A stretch of 64,000 bases of DNA from Dinghuibacter silviterrae (GTDB lineage: Bacteria > Bacteroidota > Bacteroidia > Chitinophagales > Chitinophagaceae), in NCBI RefSeq assembly GCF_004366355.1, contig NZ_SODV01000001.1, forward strand, positions 1,488,001 through 1,552,000, read 5' to 3'. This document shows, piece by piece, positions 41,175 to 51,000 of this stretch. The translations under genes were made by a program, and so were the position numbers. The notes under the pieces were generated by a model. The model worked only from the letters and a program-made list of their open reading frames with translations, did not search any database and was not told the origin of the DNA. Position 1 is the stretch's first letter. Each line of letters starts with the position of its first letter.

Positions 41175-42710
41175 CTACTTGAGCGCGCTTTCGTAAAACG
41201 CCTTTTCATCCTTCAGCAGCTTGGCGTCCGTGTCCTTGGACACGTAGACCATGTGCCCCGCCTCGTAATAGGTCAGGATGATGTTCTTCCGTACATCCGG
41301 GCGAAGCCCCATGTGGCTGACCATATACTCCGCGTTGTAGACCGGGGTCGCCAGGTCGTAGTATCCGCAGACCACGTCCACGTGCAGGTGCGGGTTCTGC
41401 GTCATGGCGGCCCTCAGTGTCTCGGAGACGTCCAGGTATTCGTTCTCGGCGGGTTTGTAGTCCCACGGACGCACGTTGGCCGTGGACTCGTAAGGCAGGT
41501 CGCTTTTAAAACCAAGGTCCTTACGGACGTAATTGTTAAAGGTGGCGACAAAAAGGCCGGTGAGGTTGTTGTCGCTCGCGTCATAAGTCGAGCGCTCACC
41601 CGCGTCGTCCATGTCTTCCCCGGTAAACCGGCTGTCGTAGCGGCCCACCGTCTTGCCTTCGTCCCGCAATACTTCCTTGAAAAAGCGGAACGCATTGACG
41701 CGCTCCCGCGTCTGCCGGATATAGGTGGCCGACAAACCCGTATAGTAGTGAAGGGAATCCACCATCCGGTCGGTCTCGCCCGCGGAGGCGTTATCCCCTT
41801 CCATCAGGAAAGACGCATACGGCCCTCCTGCAAAAGCCTCCGCCTTTTGTGTCAGCTCCTCCGGGCTCAGGCTCTCCAGCTCCGGCGAGAGCTTGTGGTG
41901 ATACCGGGCGGTGGCGGCATAAGTAGGGAGGAAAAATATATAGGGCATCTCGTTCCCATGGCTAAAGTCGATGAGCTGGAAGTTCAGGACCGACGAAATA
42001 AGGGTGATGCCGTTCATATTCATGCCATACCGGCTCATGAGGTACCCTGATAACCCCGCTGCGCGGGTCGTGCCATAACTCTCGCCCGCGATGAATTTGG
42101 GGCTGCCCCAACGCTGGTTCTGGGTCACATACAACCGGATAAAGTCCCCGACCGACGCCAGGTCTTCGCTGTAGCCGTGGAAGTCGCCGGCCTGAACCCC
42201 TTTAGCCGGGCGGCTGTAACCCGTGGACACGGGGTCTATGAATACCAGGTCGGTAAAACCCAGCCAGGTATACGGATTGTCCTCGTACTCATAAGGTGGA
42301 GCGGGCGCGTCCCCCTTGTCGTTGGCGAATTTGACGCGCACGGGACTAAACGATCCCATGTGCAGCCAGATCGAGGCCGAACCCGGTCCCCCGTTGAAGA
42401 CAAAGGTGACCGGCCGTTTGGCCCTGGGGGCTCCTTCCGCCGTGTAGGCAACATAAAAGATTTTGGCCAGGGGTTTCTCCCCGGTTTCGTCATGCATCAG
42501 CATATACCCGGTGGTCGCCGTATAGTCGATGGTTTTGCCCTCCACGGTGATCTGGTGATGGGTCACCACCGGCCGGGCCACGGCAGTATCCCGCCGGTCC
42601 GTCCCGGTCGTGTCATGAACGGGTTGGTCACCCCTTTGAGCAAAAGCGGGGTTCAGCGCAGCGCAAAGCAAGGAGGTCAGGGCTCCTGTCAGAAAGGTTC
42701 TCGTTCTCAT
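41175..42710 (-). CDS. Secreted serine carboxypeptidase-like protein (family S10)
   Basis: The 511-residue protein begins with a signal peptide (about 1-24, PAFAQ). The S10 hallmarks are all present: the oxyanion-hole segment FNGGPGSASIWLHMG (about 105-119), the nucleophile elbow GESYG with Ser211, Asp452 in GYYDLATP and His486 in YEAGHMVY. It should release C-terminal amino acids from peptides in the periplasm. Bacterial members often follow this reduced alpha/beta-hydrolase pattern. It is monocistronic and runs into the VOC gene from the other strand. Confidence 0.9.
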   Translation of the reverse strand: MRTRTFLTGALTSLLCAALNPAFAQRGDQPVHDTTGTDRRDTAVARPVVTHHQITVEGKTIDYTATTGYMLMHDETGEKPLAKIFYVAYTAEGAPRAKRPVTFVFNGGPGSASIWLHMGSFSPVRVKFANDKGDAPAPPYEYEDNPYTWLGFTDLVFIDPVSTGYSRPAKGVQAGDFHGYSEDLASVGDFIRLYVTQNQRWGSPKFIAGESYGTTRAAGLSGYLMSRYGMNMNGITLISSVLNFQLIDFSHGNEMPYIFFLPTYAATARYHHKLSPELESLSPEELTQKAEAFAGGPYASFLMEGDNASAGETDRMVDSLHYYTGLSATYIRQTRERVNAFRFFKEVLRDEGKTVGRYDSRFTGEDMDDAGERSTYDASDNNLTGLFVATFNNYVRKDLGFKSDLPYESTANVRPWDYKPAENEYLDVSETLRAAMTQNPHLHVDVVCGYYDLATPVYNAEYMVSHMGLRPDVRKNIILTYYEAGHMVYVSKDTDAKLLKDEKAFYESALK

Positions 42711-42809
42711 GTGTCTTTTGTAAAAGTCCCCTTAAGATAGGCAAAAAACAATACCCGTAGCCCGAAAGTCCCGTCCCACCGTAATTTTACGCATGACGGC
42801 CGCATCGGC

Positions 42810-43148
42810 TCAGTGTTTCGACGCGCCGCTCATCGTAACCAGGTACCGTAAAATCAGCTCCTGCTGTTGGTCGCTGATCACGTCCTCCCCTTTTTTCTTT
42901 TTGAGACGGCCGATCATCTTCGGCACGATATCCTTCCACTGATCAGCCGTATGACCGGTGGGGTTTTTCAGGGGATGACAACGGTTACAGGTTTGTCCGA
43001 AAAGGACCTTGCCCTGGTTCAGGTCCGCCAGGGTATAGCCCGGGTACGTAGGGGACACCCGGTCGACGTCTGACTGGGTAGGCTGGATCAGCTTCGCGCT
43101 ACAGGCGGCGAGTAGCGTGAGCGATACGAGGATGTAGATCTTTTTCAT
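42810..43148 (-). CDS. Small c-type cytochrome lipoprotein
   Basis: The 112-residue protein has a lipobox (SLTLLAAC, Cys16) and one haem-binding CNRCH motif (about 54-58). VPKMIGRL downstream supplies a possible methionine axial ligand, and the RYLVTM helix is typical of class I cytochromes. It is a membrane-tethered electron carrier of the periplasm; the redox partner is not encoded next to it. The start is divergent from the broken lipoprotein gene at 43193, with 44 bases between. Confidence 0.85.
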   Translation of the reverse strand: MKKIYILVSLTLLAACSAKLIQPTQSDVDRVSPTYPGYTLADLNQGKVLFGQTCNRCHPLKNPTGHTADQWKDIVPKMIGRLKKKKGEDVISDQQQELILRYLVTMSGASKH

Positions 43149-43192
43149 ACATTTACGATACGCACCGGTTTTACACGGGCGGCGTATCAGTT

Positions 43193-43529
43193 ATGAAAGT
43201 TAATCATTTCCTCTGGATTCTAACCCTGTCTTTACTTACCGCCTCCTGCCATTGGGTAAAGGAACGTTCCAAAGACGCCGTACATGGCACCGGTGAGGCC
43301 GTTGGCCAGGCCGGGTCGGAATTTGCCTCCGGCGTCGCCAAGGGGGTACAAAAGACGTTCAGCAACCAATTGGTTGTGTCCAACGCATAAAGTCTTTACA
43401 GCAGACGGTCTTGAGTACGGACGCATCACTGTACACGTAAAGGGTAAGGCCAATACGGCCCGGTTCGTCGATTTCGTGTTCGATAAAAGGACGGACATCG
43501 ACTTCAGGGGCAAGGCTACGCTGGATTAA
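43193..43529 (+). pseudogene. Broken small lipoprotein gene (frameshift and missing middle)
   Basis: The first frame (43193-43390, 65 residues) has a lipobox (LSLLTASC) and an AVGQAGSEFASGVAKGVQKTFS stretch, then stops after QLVVSNA. A second frame takes over at once and reads KVFTADGLEYGR, then FVDFVFDKRTDID and ends at 43529. Together they resemble a small Bacteroidota lipoprotein of about 150 residues from which the middle has been deleted out of frame. The junction is near 43380-43395. If this is a sequencing error, it would also need lost bases, so real decay is more likely. The end shares TTAA with the convergent gene. Confidence 0.55.
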
Positions 43530-44419
43530 CTGTTCCTGTACACCTCACCGAATTCGCGGGCGAACGCCTCGAAACGGATCCTGTCCGTCGTCGTTTTCGG
43601 TTGGCGCCGGTAGTCCTCAAAAAGGACCCCTTCCCGGAGACCCGCGCCGATGCCCACCACGTATACGGACGCCGCGTCGGGGCTGAATCCTCCCGCAACC
43701 AGGCCGCCCAGCAGGTCCTTGTCGGACAGTTGGATCCACGGCAGGCCGGTCTGCCCGATGGCCTGACCCAACAGGGCGGCCACCTCGCCCCCGTCTTTCT
43801 CATCGCTCACTACGTAACGGGCGCTCTTGCCCTTGAAGTCGAGTATGTCCATTGCCCGGGCCGCCTCCTCCGCGATGTCCCGGGGATCCGTGAGCAGCAT
43901 GGGGACTGCGGCGTCAAAATTGTTCCCGAGGACATGCTGGTGCCGGATCACCGGAATACTCCCGTAAAAATTGGTATAAAACAACCCCGGGCGCAAGTGG
44001 AGGACATGGACGTCTGCGAGTGCGTCGAGCATTGCTTCGATGTGGTAATTCGTGCCGGTGGGTCCGGGGCCGTCGGGTAAATGCGCGCCGACGCTGCTCA
44101 GGTTGACGGCGTACCGCACGCCCGCCTGTGTGAGGGCATTTGCGTATGCGCCCGCTACGGTGGTCATATATACGCGCGTGTTCGTAGCATCAAAGCGGGG
44201 CGGGATCATGAGGTACACCGCATCGGCCCCGGTGAACGCCCGGGTCAGGAAATCCGCGTCTTCTACGGAACCGATGGCGGGCTGTGCGCCTATGGTGCGG
44301 ATGGCTTCGGCCCGGTTGGGGTCGTGGCTGATGACGGTCACCTGGTGTCCTTTTGCGATCAATCGGGCGGCGAGCTCCCTGCCAATGTTGCCCAGCGAGC
44401 CTGTAATAGTCATGTGCAT
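43526..44419 (-). CDS. NmrA-like NAD(P)-binding protein (atypical SDR)
   Basis: The 297-residue protein starts with the Rossmann motif ITGSLGNIGRELAARL (GxxGxxG, residues of about 5-20), followed by HQVTVISHDPNRAEAI, ADAVYLMIPP and NLSSVGAH, the course of NmrA/QOR2-type proteins. The Tyr-Lys pair of classical SDRs is not obvious. Such proteins reduce quinones or act as redox sensors. ATG 44419 or 44413 are both possible. The gene is divergent from an HxlR-type regulator, the usual arrangement for quinone or electrophile response, and probably is its target. Confidence 0.8.
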   Translation of the reverse strand: MHMTITGSLGNIGRELAARLIAKGHQVTVISHDPNRAEAIRTIGAQPAIGSVEDADFLTRAFTGADAVYLMIPPRFDATNTRVYMTTVAGAYANALTQAGVRYAVNLSSVGAHLPDGPGPTGTNYHIEAMLDALADVHVLHLRPGLFYTNFYGSIPVIRHQHVLGNNFDAAVPMLLTDPRDIAEEAARAMDILDFKGKSARYVVSDEKDGGEVAALLGQAIGQTGLPWIQLSDKDLLGGLVAGGFSPDAASVYVVGIGAGLREGVLFEDYRRQPKTTTDRIRFEAFAREFGEVYRNS

Positions 44420-44452
44420 CGTTCTTGTTTTTTGTGCACACAAAACTAGAAG

Positions 44453-44488
44453 AGTACTTACTTTTGTACAAGTACTTACCCAAAAGTA
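44453..44488. promoter_or_regulatory. Shared promoter/operator region of the NmrA-hxlR divergent pair
   Basis: The direct repeat AGTACTTAC occurs at 44453-44461 and 44471-44479. TACTTTTGTACAAGTA (44459-44474) fits TACT-N8-AGTA, like operators of the YodB/HxlR family. TACTTTTG (44459-44466) on the plus strand and again on the minus strand (44488-44481) match TAnnTTTG for both directions. A bound HxlR dimer would cover the promoter elements. Confidence 0.55.
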
Positions 44489-44495
44489 TGTGTCT

Positions 44496-44894
44496 ATGTC
44501 CCAGGTAAAAGAAAGCTCCACCATCCAGGCCAACAAAAAGGCGGCCTTCGCCGAATGCCCGATCACACACGTGATGGAAAAGATCGGCGGCTATTGGAAA
44601 CCCGTCATCCTGTTCAACCTGCTCGCCGGAACCAAGCGATACAGCGACCTCCGGAAATCCATCCCTGCCATTACGGAGAAAGTGCTGATCCAGCAATTGA
44701 AGCAGCTCGAAACCGATGGTTTGCTTGTTCGCAAGGCCATGCCCGTGGTTCCACCCCACGTCACGTATAGCCTCACGCCTTCCGGGCGCAAGCTGGAACC
44801 GGTGTTGTACGCGATGGCGGTCTGGGCAGCGGGGGACAGCAAGGAGAACGGGCGGGTGTTCCGGAGGAACCTGAAGGAATTTCCGGGGCGCTAA
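44496..44894 (+). CDS. HxlR-family winged-helix regulator
   Basis: The 132-residue protein starts MSQVKESSTIQ and has the family core: CPITHVMEKIGGYWKPVIL (about 21-39), RYSDLRKSIPAITEKVLIQQ (recognition helix), ETDGLLVRK and VTYSLTPSGRKLEPVL. The N-terminal Cys at about residue 21 corresponds to the redox-active cysteine of YodB/HypR-type members that sense quinones or diamide. It probably represses the divergent NmrA-like gene through the operator at 44453-44488. Its TAA shares CTAA with the stop of the convergent gene at 44891. Confidence 0.85.
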   Translation: MSQVKESSTIQANKKAAFAECPITHVMEKIGGYWKPVILFNLLAGTKRYSDLRKSIPAITEKVLIQQLKQLETDGLLVRKAMPVVPPHVTYSLTPSGRKLEPVLYAMAVWAAGDSKENGRVFRRNLKEFPGR

Positions 44895-45835
44895 ACCGCC
44901 CGCACCAGCCGCGCCACGGCGGTGTCCAGGGACGTTTCGCCGTTGATATACGGCAGCCATTCCCTCTCCAGCGGCCCGACATACATGGGCCACGCCCTTT
45001 TCCACAGCCCATTTTTGTAAGCATAGGGAACGTACCCGGGATGATACCGGCGTATGACCTCTCCCGTGGTAAAAAACAAGACCGCGTGCCAAAGGGAAGG
45101 ATTGGGCAGGGTCTTTTGTTGCCGGTGACAGGCTTCATCGATGGCCGCTGCAATGGAATCGATCAACGCGTGGGAGGCCTCGTGAAAAACGACCTCAAGG
45201 CCGGCCAGTTGCTGGTTGGCCGTGTCCGTGGAAGAGACCGTGATCCGCGTGGGGTCGATCGTGGTATAAGCCCCGCTCCAACTGGCGTAATTGGTCACGT
45301 CCACGCGGATCGGTTCCCCGGGCCAGGGGGTCTTGTAAAGTTGCGCCAGGTCCCCGGCGACGCGCTCGCCATCGGTCGCCACTAAGTGGGAAGTCCTGTC
45401 GATCCAGCGATGGTTGGCGGCGTCTTCGGCCGGCCAGAAGCGTTCACGATAACTTTGAGCTACGGCATTGACCACGGATGCCATGCCGGCAGGAAGGAAC
45501 AGGTCGTGTAGCTGCGCAGTGGAGTCCTGGTCTTCGAGGATATTTTTGATCCGGACCATCCCGGTGTCAAACAACAGGTCCTTCCCGGAAAAATGCTGCG
45601 CATAGTAGGCAACGGCCGCCGTCCAGTCGTCTTTGTCCTTACCGCTCAAACCGGCCAGCAAGGCGGAGTCCCGCTCCGGTATGCCCCTCGGGCGCCTGCC
45701 CGGTTTTTGCAAAAAGGCCTGTTCATACAGGAAATGGTGCAGGTTAATCCAAAACCCGCTGTGAAAAGAAAAGAGGGGGTGAGGGTTGCCTGCGGAGAGC
45801 AACCCAACGAACAGGAGGGGGGCAAGCGCTTTCAT
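44891..45835 (-). CDS. Putative secreted metallopeptidase-like protein (HEASH motif)
   Basis: The 314-residue protein starts with a weak signal peptide (MKALAPLLFVGLLSAG). It contains LEVVFHEASHALID (about 210-223), an HExxH zinc motif, and a downstream TTGEVIRRYHPGYVPY segment with a Glu that could be the third ligand (about 256). No known peptidase family was recognised, so this may be an uncharacterised one. The start overlaps the stop of the GH43 gene by ATGA (45832-45835), so it is translated with it. A role in the same degradation step is inferred. Confidence 0.5.
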   Translation of the reverse strand: MKALAPLLFVGLLSAGNPHPLFSFHSGFWINLHHFLYEQAFLQKPGRRPRGIPERDSALLAGLSGKDKDDWTAAVAYYAQHFSGKDLLFDTGMVRIKNILEDQDSTAQLHDLFLPAGMASVVNAVAQSYRERFWPAEDAANHRWIDRTSHLVATDGERVAGDLAQLYKTPWPGEPIRVDVTNYASWSGAYTTIDPTRITVSSTDTANQQLAGLEVVFHEASHALIDSIAAAIDEACHRQQKTLPNPSLWHAVLFFTTGEVIRRYHPGYVPYAYKNGLWKRAWPMYVGPLEREWLPYINGETSLDTAVARLVRAV

Positions 45836-47403
45836 TCCCCCAATATGTAAAAATTATTAAAGTCCGCAAAGCCCGGCGCCGCTCCCGGAATATCGTTGAA
45901 ATCAAACAGCATAAACCGGTTGGCCGTCCAGTCAAGCCCCAACTGCATGACAAACCGGCTGCCCAGGGGTTGAAAGTGCACGCCGTCCAAGCTATAGGAA
46001 AAGGTAACTACAAAACCTTTATCCGTGGCGGAGGCCCTGAACCAAACGGTCGATTGCCCACCCAGACCGGTGCTATCGATGATTTTACCGTCGTCGGCCA
46101 TTACCAGGCGCCGGTACCCGTTTCTTTGTTCCACGCCAATAAACGCGTAAGGTTTTTGGAATACGGCAAGGCCGGTCAGGTCACCATCAGCCATACCTTC
46201 CAAGTCGACTTCGGCCACGCCGGTCGATTGTGGCCCCTGTACCCGTTGGGTCAGGGAATTACGCGCTTCCATAAGCCCCGTTGCAAAAGCGCCGTGTAGC
46301 CGCAGGTACCCGGGGTGTTCGGTCAGGGACCATTTGCTGTTGTCGGGGTTGTGGTTCCACTGCCACTGCAAACCCAACACGGGGTTGTCAAACGCATCGG
46401 AGGTGGTGGGGACGCACACGGGGTAGGTGCTGCCGACGTCCGGTTTTGTCCAGGTAACCACGCCCTTCGCTTCCCGGCCGATCATCGGCCACCCGTCTTT
46501 CCAGACGACGGGTTCCAGGTGGGGTACGCGACCGAGGGGGCCCCTGTCCTGCATAATGATAAACCACCAGTCGCCGTTCTTTAATTGCACGAGACCACCC
46601 TGGTGCAGGCCGTTGGGTGGATAGGAACCGTCGTCATGGACGATGGTCCGGTATTCATAAGGACCGTATATGTTTTTGCTGCGCAGACAGACTTGCCAGC
46701 CTTCGGTGCCACCCGCGGGGCAGGTGATGTAGTACAGGCCATTGATTTTGTATACGTGCGATCCCTCCAGGCCAAAATGATGACCGGGTACACCGTCCCT
46801 ATCAAAGCCCGTGCTCCAGATCTTCACGCGGGGCGATTTTACGGACAGCGCATCGCTGTTGAGCTCCGTCAGGTATAGGGTCCCCTGGCCATGGACAACA
46901 TACACCTTGCCGTCGTCGTCGAAAAAAAGCCCCGGATCATAGAGGTATTCCGGGAAAATGGTGCGTTTCCAGGGTCCCTGAACGCTATCGGCCACGCACA
47001 TCGAGAAATGTCCCTGGGCGCCTATCCCGGAAGGCGTACAAAAACCGACGTAGAATTTACCGTTGTGGTAACGGATCGTATTCGCCCAGGAGCCGTTCAG
47101 ATACATCGTTCCACCCTTCATATCATAGCGGGGATCCTCGTCATAGCGCGCCACGGCATACCCTGCCATTTCCCAATTCACCAGGTCCTTTGAATGGAGG
47201 ACGGGGCTTCCCGGCACATAGTGCATGCTCGTGGAGATCAAATAGAAGTCGTCCCCCACCCGGATGACATCCGGGTCAGGCCAGTCACCCCACAACAGGG
47301 GATTCGTAAAGGTGCCGTCCCCGTTGTCCGGGGTATAGACGTGTTGTGCAAAAAGCGCAACGCAGGGGAATGTCAGCAACATCAGCAGCGCATATCGTTT
47401 CAT
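45832..47403 (-). CDS. Secreted GH43-family glycosidase (beta-xylosidase/arabinosidase type)
   Basis: ATG 47403 gives 523 residues with a signal peptide (about 1-20, ALFAQ). The five-bladed propeller contains GDWPDPDVIRVGDDFYLI (general base Asp43), YLYDPGLFFDDDGKVYVVHG (Asp156) and HHFGLEGSHVYK (acid Glu213). The C-terminal beta-sandwich (about 335-523: WQWNHNPDNSKWSLTEHPGY) is the GH43_C2-like module. The enzyme should remove xylose or arabinose from plant polysaccharide side chains. A longer upstream frame overlaps the preceding gene and lacks a signal. It lies in an operon with lipoprotein 47414 and the HEASH protein. Confidence 0.9.
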   Translation of the reverse strand: MKRYALLMLLTFPCVALFAQHVYTPDNGDGTFTNPLLWGDWPDPDVIRVGDDFYLISTSMHYVPGSPVLHSKDLVNWEMAGYAVARYDEDPRYDMKGGTMYLNGSWANTIRYHNGKFYVGFCTPSGIGAQGHFSMCVADSVQGPWKRTIFPEYLYDPGLFFDDDGKVYVVHGQGTLYLTELNSDALSVKSPRVKIWSTGFDRDGVPGHHFGLEGSHVYKINGLYYITCPAGGTEGWQVCLRSKNIYGPYEYRTIVHDDGSYPPNGLHQGGLVQLKNGDWWFIIMQDRGPLGRVPHLEPVVWKDGWPMIGREAKGVVTWTKPDVGSTYPVCVPTTSDAFDNPVLGLQWQWNHNPDNSKWSLTEHPGYLRLHGAFATGLMEARNSLTQRVQGPQSTGVAEVDLEGMADGDLTGLAVFQKPYAFIGVEQRNGYRRLVMADDGKIIDSTGLGGQSTVWFRASATDKGFVVTFSYSLDGVHFQPLGSRFVMQLGLDWTANRFMLFDFNDIPGAAPGFADFNNFYILGE

Positions 47404-47413
47404 AAGCGCCAAC

Positions 47414-47863
47414 TTAAGGCTTTTGCCGCGGCTTTCCGTGGACAACCGGTTGCGCGATTTTCGGGGTCCACGCGAGTGTCTCGTATATGCGGAAAACATT
47501 GCTGTGGGGATTGTAGATGATCGTTTGCAGGGAATGGATGCTATCGCAGTCGTAAACGGTCCACTCCGCCGGGGTGCCCAGAAGAGGCCTGTGCAGCGTC
47601 CGGGTGGTACAACCGCTGTCAGGACCAAACCTGTGAGGGAAGTTCCCAAAGTAGAACCCGCCCGAAAAGGAAAACGGCGCCGTGGTATCGCCGGGCGCAA
47701 AATAATACACCGTAAAATCGGGTCCATTGTTTTGTAATAATCGATAACCGGCCGGTATGGAAATCGTGAAGGAGGTGCCGGGGATCTTGTGTTTTACTAA
47801 CGGCGGCTGTGCCGAGCACCCGAGGATACCGAACAATAACGGCAAAAGGAGGGTTTTATACAT
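47414..47863 (-). CDS. Hypothetical lipoprotein, 149 residues
   Basis: A lipobox (LLFGILGC, Cys16) marks a lipoprotein. The mature part is beta-rich: FTISIPAGYRLLQNNGPDF, VYYFAPGD and FSFSGGFYFGNFP. No motif reveals a function. It is the first gene of the operon with GH43 (10 bases upstream of its start), which suggests a role in glycan binding or envelope support. Confidence 0.6.
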   Translation of the reverse strand: MYKTLLLPLLFGILGCSAQPPLVKHKIPGTSFTISIPAGYRLLQNNGPDFTVYYFAPGDTTAPFSFSGGFYFGNFPHRFGPDSGCTTRTLHRPLLGTPAEWTVYDCDSIHSLQTIIYNPHSNVFRIYETLAWTPKIAQPVVHGKPRQKP

Positions 47864-47981
47864 TGTTTCCTAAAGTACAAATAAATTACCCCCCTGCTCC
47901 ACCCCATTTTTTTTATGTAAACATTCTTTTACCTTAAGGTTAAGTTCATCGTTTTCGATCGGCGTGCAATCGATTACCCGA

Positions 47982-47989
47982 TAGATTTG
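47982..47989 (+). promoter_or_regulatory. TAnnTTTG promoter element
   Basis: TAGATTTG lies 20 bases before the ATG of the TonB-dependent receptor gene at 48010. It matches the -7 consensus; no clear -33 element was found. Confidence 0.5.
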
Positions 47990-48009
47990 CAGCAGCAAAA
48001 TCGAATTAG

Positions 48010-51000
48010 ATGAACTGCTTCAACCTTGCGGCCAGATTACTGGTGGCTGCTTTCCTATGCCTTATCCTTCCCCGGGCGATGTATGCCCAGTCCGCCGGCT
48101 CGACCATCAGCGGCTTTGTGTATGATGACGGCAGTAAGCCGATAGAGGGGGCGACGATCGCTACCCGGAATACGACGACGGGTTTTTCGACGACAACCGT
48201 GACCGACAAAAAAGGGTACTTTGAACTGAGGGATCTCCCGGTGGGGACCTACGATATCGAAGTGTCGGCCGTCGGAACACAGACGACCCTTTTCAAGGGC
48301 AACGTGCTCAACCTGGGGGACCGGCTTGTCCTTCATAAAATCACACTAAGCCGTAGCGCCAAGGAGCTGTCGGAAGTGACCATTCACTCGAACAGCTTTA
48401 ACAACAGCGTCGACCGTTTGGGTACGGGTACGGCAGTTACAGGGCGCGCCATCCAGAAGATACCGTTGGTTTCGCGCAACTATACCGACCTCATGGTCTT
48501 GTCTCCCCTGGCCAACGGGGCATCCCTGGCGGGTGCCAAGGCGGGTGGTACGGGGTACATGCTGGACGGCGTGAGTAACCGGCGCGCGGACTTCGGGGGG
48601 ATCTCGGACGCGGCTTTCTCCATTTCTTCCGAGACGATCCGTGAATTTGAAGTATCTACGAATGCGTATGACGTCACCAACGGCCGGGGTTCGGGCGGGG
48701 TGGTCAAAGCGATCACCAAGTCGGGGACCAACAAGCTGTCCGGTGCAGCCTGGGGTTACTACGGGGCGAGCTCGCTGGCGGCGGACAAGGACGTCTATGG
48801 GAACCACCTGACCAACAACTACAAGACCGGCCAGTTTGGCGGGTTGTTTAGCGGGCCCCTGGTCAAGGACAAGGTGCACTTCCTGGTCGCCTACGACCAG
48901 TACAACAATACCATTCCGTTCCGGGCCTACGATTTTAATTTTTCCGGCCCTACCCAGGCCCAGGCGGAAAAGAACCTGGGTATCACGGAGGCCAACCTGC
49001 AGCAGATCGTCAATATCCTGGAGAGCCCGACCTTTGGTTTTCCTGCCAGCCAGCAGTTTGGCACCATCAGCATCACGCAAAGGACGCAAAATGCTTTTGC
49101 CAAGATCGACTGGAACATCAACAAGAAAAACCTGCTGACGTTTAAGTACAACTACCTCCACTTTGTGGACCCGAACAAGCTCAAGTCCGCGGGGCTGCTG
49201 ACCACCGAGTATACCGGTATTGAAATCGACAACGCGGCCATGCTGGGGCTCCGCACGGAATTCAATCCCCGGTTGACGAACGACCTGAAGCTCAACTTCA
49301 GCACGTACCGGAAATTCCTTACTTTTCTCAACAACCACGTACCGGAAGGTTTTGTCAACGTGACCTCGACCTTTAGCGACGGCAGCACGGGAAACATCAC
49401 CGTTGCCTTTGGGGACCAGAACTGGGTACCGGAGCGGGACGCCTCCGACGTGGTCCAGATCATCGACAACCTCCGCTACAATACGGGGAACCTCCATTTT
49501 GTTTTTGGTACGGACAACAACATCAACCACATCACGGACCGGTTGTCGCATGACCAGCAGGGTCAGTTTTATTATGCGAGCATCACCGACCTCCAAAACA
49601 ACAACCCGTACCGGTTTAACCGGAAGATTCCGCTGAACGGCACCAACCCGATGGTCAGCATACCCCTGATCGAGCTGGGCCTGTTTGCGCAAATGGAGAC
49701 CAACCTGAAACCCAACCTGAACCTGACCGTCGGTATTCGCTGGGACGGCCAGATCATCGGCAGCCCTCCTACGTACAACCCGCTCCTGGAGCAGGAACTG
49801 GGGGTCAATACCCATGTCGTACCCTTTGACGCCAAGAATATACAGCCCCGGGCCAACCTGATCTGGGACGTCCACGGGAACGGCCGGGACATTGTCAAGG
49901 TCGGGGCCGGTCTTTTCGCATCGGAGCTGACGACACAGCCGATAACCTTTGCCCACATCGACAACGGGGTCGATTTCCGCCAGGTGAACATCCTGCAGAA
50001 CGTGCCCCCCGCGCAGTGGGCCCTGTACCAAAAGGATTTCAACGCCGTCCCGGGGGGGGCGTATTACAACAGTCTCACCACCAAGCAGCCGGCGACGGTC
50101 CTGGCGCTGGACAAACACCTCAAGAACCCGCTTACCTTTAAGACAAGCGCCAGCTACTATCATTATTTCAATACCTGGTTCCGGATGGGCGCCAACGTCT
50201 ATTTCGACAATACGTGGGATAACTTTTACCTCTATGACCTGAACCTGAAACGCACACCGGAATTCGTGACCAACGAAGGCCGCCAGATCTATGTCCCGGC
50301 GAGCACCCTCAGCAATACGTCGTCGACGAGTTACCTGCCGGTCCTGGCCAACTCGCGGATCGCACCCGACTTTAACCAGGTCCGTTACTTTACGAATACT
50401 TCCTGGTCCTCCAAATACTGGGGCGCCATGGTGGAGGCCGCTGTCCAGATCGGTAAGGACGGGACGTTTAGCGTGAGCTACGCCAAAGGCAAGGCCACCG
50501 GCACACCGCCCTACGATAACGGCGACCCGCGGAACGCAAACTTTAGCGTAGGTTCCTCCTACTGGACCTATTCCTCTTATGGCAAAAACTGGAGAAGCGA
50601 TGGCGACCAGCCCAACAAGCTTGTTGCGCTTTTCCTGAGCCCCACCTTCCATGGGTTTAGCGTCAGCTCTTCCTTCCAGGCTTATCAGAACGCCCGCTAC
50701 TCCGTGTATGTCAACCGGGACATCATCGGGGAAGGCAACGACGGAACGGACCTGGCGTATGTTTACGATCCCAACAACCCGAACACCCCGGCGGGCATCC
50801 GCACCGGGATGAACACCCTGCTGGCCAAGACCAGCCCCCAATTCCGGAAATTCCTCCAAAACAACTATGGGAAGTTTGCGCCCTACAACGGGGGGATCAT
50901 GCCCTGGCGCACCCAGTGGAACCTCAGTGCCGCTTACGACTTCAAGCTGACGGGGACCCACAAGCTCACGCTCCGGGCGGACATCTTCAACGTTCTGAAC

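Noticed and set aside
47404-47727. Extended N-terminus of the GH43 protein
   Set aside because: The extension overlaps the lipoprotein gene at 47414-47863 and would hide the signal peptide that starts at 47403.
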